NCBI RefSeq assembly: GCF_023921125.1
Contig: NZ_CP099466.1
Location: 1,302,001-1,366,000, forward strand
Reading direction: 5' to 3'
Source of the DNA: Arthrobacter caoxuetaonis
Lineage (GTDB): Bacteria; Actinomycetota; Actinomycetes; Actinomycetales; Micrococcaceae
DNA length: 64,000 nt
The number at the start of each line of letters is the position of its first letter. Position 1 is the stretch's first letter. Positions 1-8,945 of this stretch are shown in pieces. A program made the position numbers and the translations under genes. The notes beneath the pieces are model-generated. The model was given only the letters and a program-made list of their open reading frames with translations. It was not told the origin of the DNA and ran no database searches.

Positions 1-1
1 C

Positions 2-40
2 GAAGCCGTGGAGTACGTGCTCCGCGCTGCCCGGTCCTGA
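2..40 (+). CDS. 3' end of an upstream gene (fragment)
   Basis: The second reading frame is open from the window edge and ends in TGA at 38-40, giving a tail reading EAVEYVLRAARS. This looks like an amphipathic C-terminal helix and lies nine bases before the next start codon. The fragment is too short to identify. The first frame also ends nearby, in TAA at 46-48, so even the frame is not certain. Confidence 0.35.
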   Translation, partial: EAVEYVLRAARS

Positions 41-48
41 GCACCTAA

Positions 49-846
49 GTGGTCTCCGGGCTCGAGGAGATAACGCTCGCCACCATTCTTCTGGTAGTGG
101 TGGCGGGCCTTGCAGCCGGGTGGGTCGACGCCGTTGTGGGCGGCGGCGGCCTGCTCCAGCTGCCCGCGCTTCTCCTCGTGCCCGGAATCACCCCGGTCGA
201 GGCGCTGGCGACCAACAAGATGGGTTCCGTCTTCGGAACCACCACCAGCGCCGTGACGTACTACCGCCGTGCCCATCCGGACCTGAAGACGGCCCTGCCC
301 ATGGCCGGAGTCGCTCTGGCGGCCAGCTTTGGCGGAGCCGTCCTCGCGGCGTCACTGCCGGCGTCGGTGTTCAAACCCATCATTGTGGTGGCCCTGATCA
401 TGGTTGCCGTTTTCACCGCCACCAAGCCCACGGTGGGCGAGCTGACCAAGCTCCGGCATAGCGGGAACCGGCATTACTGGACCGCAGGGGCTATCGGTGC
501 GGTGATCGGTTTCTATGACGGGCTGATCGGACCCGGCACGGGATCCTTCCTCATCATCGCGATGGTAACCCTCCTCGGGTACAACTTCCTGGCTGCCAGC
601 GCGAAGGCCAAGATCGTGAACATGGCAACCAACATTGGCGCCCTGGCGTTCTTCCTGCCGCACGGTTCCCTGCTGTGGGGCCTGGGGCTGATCCTGGGAC
701 TGGCCAACATGACCGGCGGCTATATCGGCGCACGCATGGCCGTGAAGCAAGGCAGCAAGTTCATCCGGATCGTGTTCCTGGTGGTGGTCGGCGCGCTCAT
801 CATCAAACTGGGAACGGACGTCTGGATGGAGAACTTCAGCGGCTAG
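49..846 (+). CDS. TSUP (TauE/SafE) family membrane permease
   Basis: Predicted 265-residue integral membrane protein of the TauE/SafE (TSUP) family, whose members move sulfite, organosulfonates or other small anions. The N-terminal helix carries the family-typical stretch GWVDAVVGGGGLLQLPALLL at about residues 25-44. A second, related half contains the GFYDGLIGPGTGSF motif, so the protein has the usual inverted-repeat layout with seven to eight hydrophobic segments. The start is GTG at 49. The preceding gene ends immediately upstream, so the two are probably co-transcribed. Substrate cannot be told from the sequence. The family assignment is firm. Confidence 0.9.
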   Translation: MVSGLEEITLATILLVVVAGLAAGWVDAVVGGGGLLQLPALLLVPGITPVEALATNKMGSVFGTTTSAVTYYRRAHPDLKTALPMAGVALAASFGGAVLAASLPASVFKPIIVVALIMVAVFTATKPTVGELTKLRHSGNRHYWTAGAIGAVIGFYDGLIGPGTGSFLIIAMVTLLGYNFLAASAKAKIVNMATNIGALAFFLPHGSLLWGLGLILGLANMTGGYIGARMAVKQGSKFIRIVFLVVVGALIIKLGTDVWMENFSG

Positions 847-856
847 GCCCGCTGCA

Positions 857-1849
857 TCAGGCCGCGGGAAGTTCCCAGACGGGCGGGAGCCCCGGGTGGC
901 TGCGCCCCGCAAGCGCGGAGGCCACCCACACCGAGCGCTGCGCATCCCCATGCTGCCCCTCGCCCACATAATCCACCGCGTTGACGACTTCTCGGAGGAT
1001 GCTCCATTCCCTGGCAGCGTCCGGATCAAGGCCGCCCGCGTCGCAAAGAAGGCGGAGCCGGTCCTGCAGTGACTGTTCCGGCGCCTCCGGGTCCAGGTCC
1101 TGGAGCCGGTTCCACAGCATGGGTGCGACGGCGTACTCGGGTTCCCCGAGGACTGCCTGGGGATCGATCGCCGCCCAGCCGCTGTGGGGCGCGAGCCGAT
1201 GCAGGACGTTTTCGCAGTGCAGGTCAGCGTGCACCAGGACGTCCCGGTTCCAGCGGCGGCCGACGACGCCGCGGGTCTGGCAGACCTGGAGCGCCTCCTC
1301 CAGCAGCCAGCGTTCAAACGGCCGGCCCAGTGCCTCCCAATCCGCCGGCAGCTGATCGGAAAGCTGTTCCGCGTGTTCAGCGACGGACGGAACGGCTGCC
1401 CACAGCGGGTCATCGCCGGAGGGCAGGGATAACATACGGATCAGTCCGCCCCATACCTCCGCGGCCTGCTGCACGGGTACCCCCGCCAGGGTGGTTCCGG
1501 GATCCAGCCGCTCGAGCAACAGTGCCGTGCCTGCTGGATCCTGGGCAAGCAGCCGGACAGCGCCGGTACCGTTCCACAGCTGCAGGGCAGCCGCTTCCGT
1601 TGCGGACTCCGGGTGCGGGTACGGGAACTTCAGTACGGCCGGGGTCCCTCCGGCGGCGGAGCGCACCGGAACCACCAGCGCACCGTGTCCGTGCCAGCTG
1701 TGTGAAGCTGCGCCGGGGTCGGTGACCATGCCAAAGTCCACCAACGCGGTTTCCACGAGTTCCGGAAGCCCATCAAGCCATTCCCTGCCCTGCCGTGTCC
1801 GCACATAGCGCAGGCGCAGCGCCTCGGGTACGGTGACGGCGGCTGCCAT
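857..1849 (-). CDS. APH(6)/hydroxyurea-type antibiotic kinase family protein
   Basis: Predicted 330-residue cytosolic kinase of the aminoglycoside/hydroxyurea phosphotransferase family (PF04655 type, related to streptomycin 6-kinase). The catalytic loop HADLHCENVLHR lies near residue 206 and is followed by AIDPQAVLGEPEY, the metal-binding D-P motif. The N-terminal lobe has a conserved lysine in VLKFPYPH. The ATG at 1849 is preferred over an upstream start because GGGAGG lies a few bases before it. It converges on the TSUP gene with a 10-base gap. Family members occur on actinobacterial chromosomes without proven resistance, so the substrate is uncertain. It could be a metabolic sugar kinase. 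Confidence 0.82.
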   Translation of the reverse strand: MAAAVTVPEALRLRYVRTRQGREWLDGLPELVETALVDFGMVTDPGAASHSWHGHGALVVPVRSAAGGTPAVLKFPYPHPESATEAAALQLWNGTGAVRLLAQDPAGTALLLERLDPGTTLAGVPVQQAAEVWGGLIRMLSLPSGDDPLWAAVPSVAEHAEQLSDQLPADWEALGRPFERWLLEEALQVCQTRGVVGRRWNRDVLVHADLHCENVLHRLAPHSGWAAIDPQAVLGEPEYAVAPMLWNRLQDLDPEAPEQSLQDRLRLLCDAGGLDPDAAREWSILREVVNAVDYVGEGQHGDAQRSVWVASALAGRSHPGLPPVWELPAA

Positions 1850-1982
1850 GATGCCTCCCGGATGGGGGATGGGGATGGGGAAAGAAAACAAGGGCCGCAT
1901 CAGCCGCGGCCATCAAACAAGAGTAGGGGCAGCAGCCCCGTGCGGCCAGTACACGGGTGTGCAGGTGCCGGGAGCCGGACGG

Positions 1983-3059
1983 TCAGCCGGCTGCCCAGGG
2001 CAGGCTGGCCGGGTCGGCCGTGATCCCCGGTGAAGCGGGAGGAAGGCGCGAATCGGAGTACGCAGCCAGGGAGGTCTGCACCAGTCTGTCGATGGCCCAG
2101 GACCGCAGGGCGCCGTCGCTGGAGCCGGCAAGGTCAGCGTAGATGCCGGGCAGTGCCGCTTCCATCGCGGACAGGCTTCCGGACGGGTCGGCGAAAAAAT
2201 CCGCAGTGAGTGAGTAGGCAGGCAGCGGGCTGACTGCCGGGAGGCAAAGCGAAGGAAGGTGCCGTACGCCATCCTCGCCCGCCTTAAGATGGGCGGCACG
2301 GTGTTCGGCGGCGGTTTGTCCCAGCACGGCGATCGACCTCCCGCCCTGGGCCTGCGCCACTTCGTAGGCATAAACGGCGCCGAACTCGGCGTCCAGCACT
2401 GCACGGAGTGACTCAGCTGCCCCGGGACGGTCACGCAGCTGGGTGCGGTCGGAAGCAGCGTCGCTGTTGGTGCACCGCGCAGCACTCTCCTCGAGGACCG
2501 GCGTCCAGCCGGATTCCTGCAGCGGTTCGCTGTTTTCGCCCAGGACGTCTGCTGCCCGCTGGGCCAGCAGCAATTGTCCGGCGCCAACGGAGGCCAGGAG
2601 CCGGGCGGTTCCGTAGTCGGCCCGTCCCGCCGCTTCCAGGTTGGTCCTCGCCGCTGCCTGCAGTGCCTGCACATACGTGACGGGCGATTCGCCGGAGCTC
2701 CCTGCGTCGGCGGGGGCGCCGGCCTGACGTGCGGTTCCACCGGGGCCGGACAGGAGCAGCGCCTGCTCCGTCAGTGTCTGGGCCTGCAGCTTCATCTCTG
2801 CGGCTGCCGGCGCGGGCACCGCCAAACCGGTGGCATCCGCGGCCAAAACCCGTGCAGTGGCGAACGCCTCATTGAGGGCCTGCTCTGAAAAGGTGCGCGG
2901 CCGGTCAGCTTCGGCACGGGTCCCTGCCGTGAGCCCGAAACTAGCAACGACGCAGGCCAGAAGGGCAAGCAGCACGGTACGCCGGAGAACACCGGCAGCT
3001 GCGGCAGCCCGGGAGGGGCGCGCTGCGGCGGTGTTCAGGGGCGAAGGGCGCTTATTCAC
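1983..3059 (-). CDS. DUF4439 ferritin-like exported protein
   Basis: Predicted 358-residue protein with a basic N terminus and one hydrophobic segment (about residues 26-45), suggesting a signal peptide or membrane anchor. The C-terminal part (about residues 215-330) is helical and contains LDAEFGAVYAYEVA and a later AEHRAAH, the Glu/His pattern of a ferritin-like four-helix bundle. This matches DUF4439, a family usually encoded divergently from rimP in actinobacteria, as here. Start is GTG at 3059, with CATGAT eight bases upstream as a possible -10. No function is established. Metal binding is inferred only from the fold. Confidence 0.75.
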   Translation of the reverse strand: MNKRPSPLNTAAARPSRAAAAAGVLRRTVLLALLACVVASFGLTAGTRAEADRPRTFSEQALNEAFATARVLAADATGLAVPAPAAAEMKLQAQTLTEQALLLSGPGGTARQAGAPADAGSSGESPVTYVQALQAAARTNLEAAGRADYGTARLLASVGAGQLLLAQRAADVLGENSEPLQESGWTPVLEESAARCTNSDAASDRTQLRDRPGAAESLRAVLDAEFGAVYAYEVAQAQGGRSIAVLGQTAAEHRAAHLKAGEDGVRHLPSLCLPAVSPLPAYSLTADFFADPSGSLSAMEAALPGIYADLAGSSDGALRSWAIDRLVQTSLAAYSDSRLPPASPGITADPASLPWAAG

Positions 3060-3125
3060 AACAGTCGATCATGTCACGAACCGGGTCCCGGCTGCACCGG
3101 TGACTCGGGCACTTGGGAAAGTCGG

Positions 3126-3131
3126 TAGGCT
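3126..3131 (+). promoter_or_regulatory. -10 candidate for the rimP-nusA-infB operon
   Basis: The hexamer TAGGCT lies 33 bases before the rimP ATG. It would give a short leader containing the GGGAGG ribosome-binding site at 3154-3159. No clear -35 is seen. Confidence 0.4.
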
Positions 3132-3164
3132 AGGAGCTACAACAACATCTAGTGGGAGGCAGTA

Positions 3165-3791
3165 ATGGCGGGTCGGACCAGCCCCAAAAAAGACACGTCG
3201 TCGGACTACCGCAAGAACGCACAGCGTGCAGAGATCGCGGCAGAGACGCAGCGGCTCACCGCATACCTTGCTCCCACTGTCGCCTCCGAAGGACTCTTCC
3301 TGGAGGAAATCGAGATTAGGCTGGCCGGCGCCCACCGTACCGTCCATGTCATCGTGGACCTTCCCGAAACGGAAACCGGAGGGGTCAGCCTCGACCGCAT
3401 TGCGGACATTTCCCGCGTCCTCTCGGATGCCATGGATGAGGACCCGAACGACGACGGACGTCCGTACAGCCTGGAAGTTTCTTCCCCGGGAGTCTCGCGT
3501 CCGCTGACCGAGCCCCGGCACTGGCGGAGGAACACCGGCCGGATGGTGACCGTATTCCCGCTGCGCGGCGATGCCGTGACGGGCCGCCTGGTGGAGACCG
3601 ATGCCGAGGGCATCACCCTGATTCCGGAACTGCCCGTGAAGAAGGGCATGAAAGCCAAACAGGGCGAGAAGACGCACCTGGCCTTTAGCGACATCGCCAA
3701 GGGGAGGGTCGAAATCGAATTCGCCCATCTCGAGGATGAACCGGCAGGCGAAGACGCCGATGAATTTGAAAGCACAGCCGAGGAGGCCTAA
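3165..3791 (+). CDS. rimP: Ribosome maturation factor RimP
   Basis: 208-residue RimP, needed for late assembly of the 30S subunit. The N-terminal alpha/beta domain (residues 20-115) contains FLEEIEI, VIVDLPE and the family signature YSLEVSSPGVSRPL near residue 103. A C-terminal SH3-like barrel follows, with VTVFPLRG and LAFSDIAKGRVEIEF. It ends in an acidic tail. It is slightly longer than E. coli RimP because of a charged N-terminal extension. GGGAGG six bases before ATG sets the start. The stop TAA abuts the nusA ATG with no gap, so translation is probably coupled. Confidence 0.96.
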   Translation: MAGRTSPKKDTSSDYRKNAQRAEIAAETQRLTAYLAPTVASEGLFLEEIEIRLAGAHRTVHVIVDLPETETGGVSLDRIADISRVLSDAMDEDPNDDGRPYSLEVSSPGVSRPLTEPRHWRRNTGRMVTVFPLRGDAVTGRLVETDAEGITLIPELPVKKGMKAKQGEKTHLAFSDIAKGRVEIEFAHLEDEPAGEDADEFESTAEEA

Positions 3792-4763
3792 ATGGATATT
3801 GATATGAGTGCGCTGAGGCTGCTGGAAGCGGAACGCGAGATCCCGCTGGACAAGCTGATTCCGACGATTGAGCAGGCGCTGCTTGTCGCCTATCACAAGA
3901 CGACGGGATCGCAGGAGACCGCCCGCGCCGAACTCGACCGCAAGTCCGGCCACGTCACCATCTGGGCGACGGAGGTCGATGACGACGGCGAGGCAGTGGG
4001 AGAATTCGACGACACTCCCGCAGGCTTCGGCCGGATTGCGGCCAGCACCGCGCGCCAGATCATCCTGCAGCGCCTGCGCGACGTGGAGGATGACAACATT
4101 CTCGGTGAGTTCAAGGGCCGCGAAGGCGAGCTCGTCTCAGGCCAGATCCAGCAGGGCAACAATCCCCACATGATCCAGGTCAACCTTGGCTCGGTCGAGG
4201 CGCTCCTGCCTCCCACGGAGCAGGTCCCGGGCGAGAAGTACCTGCACGGCTCACGCCTGCGTGCGTTCGTCGTCGACGTCCGCCGGGGTTTCAAGGGCCC
4301 GTCGATCACGCTTTCGCGTTCCCACCCCGGCCTGGTGCGCAAGCTGTTCGAACTCGAGGTGCCGGAAATCGCCGACGGTTCGGTGGAGATCGTTGCCCTG
4401 GCCCGTGAGGCCGGACACCGGACCAAGATTGCGGTCCAGGCCAACGTGGCCGGCGTCAACGCCAAGGGTGCCTGCATCGGTGAGATGGGTTCCCGTGTCC
4501 GCGCCGTCATGACCGAACTGCACGACGAGAAAATCGACATCGTCGACTTCAGCGAGGACCCGGCGACGTTCATCGCCAACGCCCTCTCGCCGTCGCGCGT
4601 GAACTCCGTCACCATCACCGACGCCGACACCCGCTCGGCCCGCGTCGTCGTGCCGGACTACCAGCTGTCCCTGGCTATCGGCAAGGAAGGGCAGAATGCC
4701 CGCCTCGCCGCCAAGCTCACCGGGTGGCGGATCGACATTGTCTCCGACGCAAAGTCGGCCTGA
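3792..4763 (+). CDS. nusA: Transcription termination/antitermination factor NusA
   Basis: 323-residue NusA. It binds RNA polymerase and nascent RNA and modulates pausing, termination and rRNA antitermination. The N-terminal RNAP-binding domain (about 1-110) is followed by an S1 domain (about 115-190, with LVSGQIQQG and [12 protein letters not shown]) and two KH domains ([14 protein letters not shown] onward, and a C-terminal [20 protein letters not shown]). The C-terminal acidic repeats of E. coli NusA are absent, as is normal for actinobacteria. It starts directly after the rimP stop codon. Confidence 0.97.
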   Translation: MDIDMSALRLLEAEREIPLDKLIPTIEQALLVAYHKTTGSQETARAELDRKSGHVTIWATEVDDDGEAVGEFDDTPAGFGRIAASTARQIILQRLRDVEDDNILGEFKGREGELVSGQIQQGNNPHMIQVNLGSVEALLPPTEQVPGEKYLHGSRLRAFVVDVRRGFKGPSITLSRSHPGLVRKLFELEVPEIADGSVEIVALAREAGHRTKIAVQANVAGVNAKGACIGEMGSRVRAVMTELHDEKIDIVDFSEDPATFIANALSPSRVNSVTITDADTRSARVVVPDYQLSLAIGKEGQNARLAAKLTGWRIDIVSDAKSA

Positions 4764-4820
4764 TACTCCCGCCCGGGAAACCGGATGCGGGCATGAGAAG
4801 AGAAAAGCGGTAGAATGTTC

Positions 4821-5192
4821 ATGGCCGGGTCACCGTCCGCCTTCCAGCAACCGCAGCAGCCCGAGGAATCGGTGCGGCCTGCGGCAGGATCAGTGCATGT
4901 TCCCCAACGGACATGCATTGGTTGCCGGAAGAAAGATGACCAGGCTGCTTTGATGCGGCTGGCGCTTGAATCGAAGGAAGGCACACGTGCCGTCCAGGTC
5001 GATGAAAGCCGCCGTATGTCTGGCCGGGGTGCCTGGTTGCATCCCGAGGCAGCATGCCTCGCAACGGCTGTAAAACGCAGGGCCTTTGGCCGCGCCTTCC
5101 GGGCGCAGGTTGATATCTCGGCGCTGGAGCAGTGGTTCGAAGCTCAAGAGGCTGGTTCCGACCCGGAGCTACCTCGAAACCGTCCAACCTGA
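4821..5192 (+). CDS. ylxR: YlxR family RNA-binding protein (DUF448)
   Basis: Small basic protein of the YlxR family, typically encoded between nusA and infB; family members bind RNA and have been linked to gene regulation. The core begins with [13 protein letters not shown], the conserved CIGC motif, and continues with LMRLALES and a GRGAWLHP motif, all typical. The ATG at 4821 (123 residues) is chosen because the -10-like TAGAAT at 4811-4816 overlaps the earlier in-frame ATG at 4815. If the promoter is real, the mRNA would start almost at 4821. The first 30 residues are low-complexity and not conserved. Confidence 0.88.
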   Translation: MAGSPSAFQQPQQPEESVRPAAGSVHVPQRTCIGCRKKDDQAALMRLALESKEGTRAVQVDESRRMSGRGAWLHPEAACLATAVKRRAFGRAFRAQVDISALEQWFEAQEAGSDPELPRNRPT

Positions 5193-5343
5193 AAGCGGGT
5201 CAGAAATCTGATGGAAACCCGATGAGTACCCAGCGATGAGTACTTTGTTGTGCTCTGTGATGGGCCCTGCTGCACCCGCAGCGGAAGCCCGCAGCAAATA
5301 GACGGTTCGTGCCTGGCTCGGTGCGGACCGAGACAGGAGAAAT
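5193..5343 (+). other. infB leader with a 10-base direct repeat and mini-ORFs
   Basis: The 151-base gap before infB contains CGATGAGTAC twice, at 5220-5229 and 5234-5243. Each copy holds an ATG. The first opens a five-codon frame, 5222-5239, whose TGA overlaps the second ATG. The second opens a 21-codon frame, 5236-5301 (MSTLLCSVMGPAAPAAEARSK). There is no strong Shine-Dalgarno sequence before either. Whether they are translated is unknown. Confidence 0.4.
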
Positions 5344-8232
5344 GTGGCCAAGGTCCGCGTACACGAGCTCGCCAAAGAGCTCGGCATTACCTCGAAGGAT
5401 GCAGTTGCAAAACTGCAGGAACTGGGCGAATTCGTCCGGTCGGCATCCTCGACAATCGAAGCACCCGTAGTTAAGAAGCTTCGCGGGGCATTCCCCGACG
5501 CCGCTGCCAAGCCGGCAGCATCCAAGCCCGCAGCACAGACCGGCTCTGCGCCGCGTCCGGCAGCTCCCGCAGCCCCGGCTGCGCCTGCTCCCGCGGCACC
5601 CAAGGCTGAGGCTCCGGCCGCTGCCGAAAAGCCGGCAGCTCCGGCTCCGGCCGAAAAGCCGGCAGCTCCGGCTCCGGCCGCTCCCGCCGCCCCCAAGCCG
5701 GCTGCAGAAACGCCTGCTGCGAAGCCTGCCTCGCCGGCTCCCGCAGCCGAAGAGAAGCCCGCAGCACCGGCTGAATCTTCCTCCGCCCCGCGTCCGGGTG
5801 CCCCGCGCCCCGGAGCTGGTGGACCCCGTCCGGGCAACAACCCCTTTGCTACTTCCCAGGGCATGCCCCGTCCCCGCGGCCGCGGCGACGGCGAGCGTGG
5901 CCAGGGCGGTGCTCCGCGTCCGGGCAACAATCCCTTCGCGCCTTCCCAGGGCATGCCCCGTCCGGGCCAGCGCCGTGACGACGCCGAACGCACCGGTGCT
6001 CCCGGCGCAGGCGGTCCCCGTCCGGCAGCCGGTGCAGGCGGTCCCCGTCCGGGCGCACCGCGTCCCGGCGGCGCGCCCCGTCCGGGTGCTCCCCGTCCCG
6101 GCGGCGCTCCGCGTCCGGCCGGTGCCGGCGGAAACCGTCCGACTCCGGGCATGATGCCCAACCGCACCGAGCGTCCCGCAGCCCCGGCCCGTCCGGGTGC
6201 AGGCGGACCGCGCCGCGGACCCGGCGGAGCGCCGGGTGCAGGCGGCGGCGCTCCCGTTGGCGGCGGTTTCGGCAAGGGCGGCCGCGGACGCGGCGGCACT
6301 GCCGGTGCCTTCGGCAAGGGTGGCGCAGGACGCGGCAAGCAGCGCAAGTCGAAGCGTGCAAAGCGGCAGGAACTGGAGCAGATGTCAGCTCCGTCGCTGG
6401 GTGGCGTTTCGGTACCCCGCGGCGACGGCAACACTGTTGTCCGGCTGCGCCGCGGCGCGTCCATCACGGACTTTGCCGACAAGATTGAGGCGAACCCCGC
6501 AGCACTGGTTACCGTGCTGTTCCACCTCGGCGAAATGGCGACTGCCACGCAGTCGCTCGACGAAGAAACGTTCGGCGTCCTGGGCGAGGAACTTGGTTAC
6601 AAGATCCAGGTTGTCTCTCCGGAAGACGAAGAGCGCGAGCTGCTCAGCAGCTTCGATATCGACTTCGAGGCCGAGCTGGAAGCCGAAGGCGACGACGACC
6701 TCGAGGCACGTCCTCCGGTAGTCACCGTCATGGGTCACGTTGACCACGGTAAAACCCGCCTGCTGGACGCCATCCGTAACACGAAGGTTGTCGAAGGCGA
6801 AGCCGGCGGCATCACCCAGCACATCGGTGCCTACCAGATCGCTTTCGATCACGAGGGCACCGAGCGGGCCATCACCTTCATCGATACCCCGGGCCACGAG
6901 GCGTTCACCGCCATGCGTGCCCGTGGTGCGAAGGTCACCGACATTGCCGTACTGGTTGTGGCAGCGGACGACGGCGTGATGCCGCAGACCGTTGAAGCCC
7001 TCAACCACGCACAGGCAGCAAACGTGCCGATCGTGGTAGCCGTGAACAAGATCGACAAGGAAGGCGCCAACCCGGAGAAGGTCCGCGGCCAGCTGACCGA
7101 GTACGGCCTGGTTCCGGAAGAATACGGTGGCGACACCATGTTCGTTGAGGTCTCTGCCCGCCAGAACCTGAACATCGACGCCCTGCTCGAGGCCGTGCTG
7201 CTCACCGCAGACGCTGCCCTGGACATGCGCGCCAACCCGGACAAGGACGCACGCGGCATCGCGATCGAAGCGAACCTGGACAAGGGCCGCGGCGCTGTTG
7301 CAACCGTGCTGGTCCAGTCCGGAACGCTGAAGGTCGGAGACACGATCGTGGCGGGAACGGCCCACGGCCGCGTCCGTGCCATGTTCGACGAGAACGGCGA
7401 CAACGTCACCGAAGCCGGACCGTCGCGTCCGGTCCAGGTACTGGGCCTCTCGAACGTCCCGCGTGCAGGCGATACCTTCTTCGTGACCGACGATGAGCGT
7501 ACTGCCCGCCAGATCGCCGAGAAGCGTGAAGCTGCAGACCGCAACGCAGCCCTGGCCAAGCGCCGCAAGCGCATCAGCCTTGAGGACTTCGACCAGGCTG
7601 TTGCCGATGGAAAGGTTGACACCCTCAACCTCATCCTCAAGGGCGACGTGTCCGGTGCTGTGGAAGCCCTGGAAGACTCCCTGCTCAAGATCGACGTCGG
7701 GGACGGCGTGCAGCTGCGCGTTATCCACCGCGGCGTTGGTGCCATCACGCAGAACGACGTCAACCTGGCGACCGTGGACAACGCGATCATCATCGGCTTC
7801 AACGTCAAGCCTGCCGAGCGCGTGGCCGACCTGGCCGAGCGTGAAGGCGTGGACATGCGCTTCTACTCCGTCATCTACGCAGCAATCGATGACATTGAGC
7901 TGGCCCTCAAGGGCATGCTCAAGCCGGAGTACGAGGAAGTTCAGCTCGGTACCGCCGAGGTCCGCGAAGTCTTCCGCTCCTCCAAGTTCGGCAACATTGC
8001 CGGCTCGATCGTGCGCTCCGGCATCATCCGCCGTAACGCCAAGGCACGGGTCACCCGCGACGGCAAGGTCATCGGTGAAAACCTCACCGTCGACTCGCTC
8101 AAGCGGTTCAAGGACGACGCCACCGAGGTCCGCACAGACTTCGAATGTGGTATCGGCCTGGGCTCGTTCAACGACGTCAAGGAAGGCGACATCATCGAGA
8201 CCTTCGAGATGCGCGAGAAGCCGCGGGTCTAG
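5344..8232 (+). CDS. infB: Translation initiation factor IF-2
   Basis: 962-residue IF-2, the GTPase that delivers initiator tRNA to the 30S subunit and promotes subunit joining. Residues 1-50 form an IF2N domain ([19 protein letters not shown]). A long low-complexity linker of about 290 residues follows: first Ala/Pro/Lys-rich, then Arg/Gly/Pro-rich with two copies of an [15 protein letters not shown] block. A second IF2N-like domain precedes the G domain, whose P-loop GHVDHGKT sits near residue 464, with DTPGHEAF and NKID further on. Domains II, C1 and C2 complete the protein. The start is GTG with AGGAG just upstream. The long disordered linker is common in actinobacteria. Confidence 0.97.
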   Translation: MAKVRVHELAKELGITSKDAVAKLQELGEFVRSASSTIEAPVVKKLRGAFPDAAAKPAASKPAAQTGSAPRPAAPAAPAAPAPAAPKAEAPAAAEKPAAPAPAEKPAAPAPAAPAAPKPAAETPAAKPASPAPAAEEKPAAPAESSSAPRPGAPRPGAGGPRPGNNPFATSQGMPRPRGRGDGERGQGGAPRPGNNPFAPSQGMPRPGQRRDDAERTGAPGAGGPRPAAGAGGPRPGAPRPGGAPRPGAPRPGGAPRPAGAGGNRPTPGMMPNRTERPAAPARPGAGGPRRGPGGAPGAGGGAPVGGGFGKGGRGRGGTAGAFGKGGAGRGKQRKSKRAKRQELEQMSAPSLGGVSVPRGDGNTVVRLRRGASITDFADKIEANPAALVTVLFHLGEMATATQSLDEETFGVLGEELGYKIQVVSPEDEERELLSSFDIDFEAELEAEGDDDLEARPPVVTVMGHVDHGKTRLLDAIRNTKVVEGEAGGITQHIGAYQIAFDHEGTERAITFIDTPGHEAFTAMRARGAKVTDIAVLVVAADDGVMPQTVEALNHAQAANVPIVVAVNKIDKEGANPEKVRGQLTEYGLVPEEYGGDTMFVEVSARQNLNIDALLEAVLLTADAALDMRANPDKDARGIAIEANLDKGRGAVATVLVQSGTLKVGDTIVAGTAHGRVRAMFDENGDNVTEAGPSRPVQVLGLSNVPRAGDTFFVTDDERTARQIAEKREAADRNAALAKRRKRISLEDFDQAVADGKVDTLNLILKGDVSGAVEALEDSLLKIDVGDGVQLRVIHRGVGAITQNDVNLATVDNAIIIGFNVKPAERVADLAEREGVDMRFYSVIYAAIDDIELALKGMLKPEYEEVQLGTAEVREVFRSSKFGNIAGSIVRSGIIRRNAKARVTRDGKVIGENLTVDSLKRFKDDATEVRTDFECGIGLGSFNDVKEGDIIETFEMREKPRV
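5622..5680 (+). repeat. Short tandem repeat in the IF-2 linker
   Basis: A roughly 27-base unit encoding AEKPAAPAP occurs twice in tandem inside infB. It falls in the disordered linker, where length changes are tolerated. Confidence 0.6.
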
Positions 8233-8241
8233 TCCCACGGC

Positions 8242-8324
8242 CAGGGGCCGCCGGATTCCGGCGGCCCCTGCCCGGGGCAGTTTGCCCCGGTATTCCGCCG
8301 GAAGCCGCAGGGGAGACCCTGCGG
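8242..8324 (+). terminator. Three tandem perfect hairpins between infB and rbfA
   Basis: Three perfect stems follow infB: 13 bp at 8242-8254/8258-8270 (loop ATT), 8 bp at 8272-8279/8283-8290 (loop GTT), and 8 bp at 8305-8312/8317-8324 closed by a GAGA tetraloop of GNRA type. There is no U-tract. They could attenuate transcription, act as processing sites, or stabilise the infB mRNA end. Confidence 0.55.
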
Positions 8325-8401
8325 TTTGCGGCATTCCAGCGCCCGACGGCGGTCCCTTCCGGCCGCAGTCCGGCGAACCCACGGTTTAATAAGGAGAGGT
8401 A

Positions 8402-8878
8402 ATGGCAGATCCAGCACGCGCTGCGAAACTCGCTGACCGCATCAAAGTGGTAGTTGCACAGGCGCTCGAGCGGCGGATCAAGGATCCCCGGCTGGGATTC
8501 GTGACCATCACCGACGCACGGGTCACCAACGACCTGCAGCACGCTACCGTCTACTACACCGTCTTCGGCGATGAGGCCCAGCAGGCTGACACCAAGGCGG
8601 CCCTGGACTCTGCGCGCGGGATCCTGCGTGCGGAGGTAGGCAAGAACATCACGGTCCGCCTCACGCCGACCCTGGAGTTCGTTGCCGACGAAATCCCGGT
8701 CAACGCCAGCCACCTCGAAGAGCTGATCCGCGAAGCGAAGAAGCGCGACGAAGAGCTGGCAGCGCTGAAGCAGGGCGCCCAGTACGCCGGTGACCCCGAT
8801 CCGTACCGCAAGGACGAAGAGGACGACGAAGAAGACCTGCAGGACGCGCCTGCCGAGGATTCGGACGCGCGCAGCTAG
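8402..8878 (+). CDS. rbfA: 30S ribosome-binding factor RbfA
   Basis: 158-residue RbfA, a KH-fold protein that binds the 30S subunit near the 5' end of 16S rRNA during maturation. The core (residues 1-115) has the family pattern ADRIKVVVAQALE, RIKDPRLGFVTITDARVTND and LRAEVGKNITVRLTPTLEF. The C-terminal 40 residues are strongly acidic and disordered. AAGGAGAGG sits just before the ATG. It lies downstream of infB across the hairpin cluster, so its expression may be partly uncoupled from IF-2. Confidence 0.96.
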   Translation: MADPARAAKLADRIKVVVAQALERRIKDPRLGFVTITDARVTNDLQHATVYYTVFGDEAQQADTKAALDSARGILRAEVGKNITVRLTPTLEFVADEIPVNASHLEELIREAKKRDEELAALKQGAQYAGDPDPYRKDEEDDEEDLQDAPAEDSDARS

Positions 8879-8892
8879 GCATCAGGACACAC

Positions 8893-8928
8893 AGAAGGAG
8901 CGGCACCGCCACGGTGGCCGCTCCTTCT
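8893..8928. terminator. Bidirectional terminator, rbfA / ScyD-like gene
   Basis: A perfect 12-bp inverted repeat (AGAAGGAGCGGC at 8893-8904 and its complement at 8917-8928) lies between two convergent genes, with a 12-base loop. Only a few T residues flank it. Confidence 0.65.
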
Positions 8929-8945
8929 GCGTTCCCGGCACAGGA

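Noticed and set aside
5622..6130. Repeats in infB considered as CRISPR-like or a mobile repeat
   Set aside because: They are coding low-complexity repeats of the IF-2 linker, unequal and without spacers.
6385..8382. Minus-strand open frame of about 665 codons opposite infB
   Set aside because: Antisense shadow of the IF-2 G domain region.
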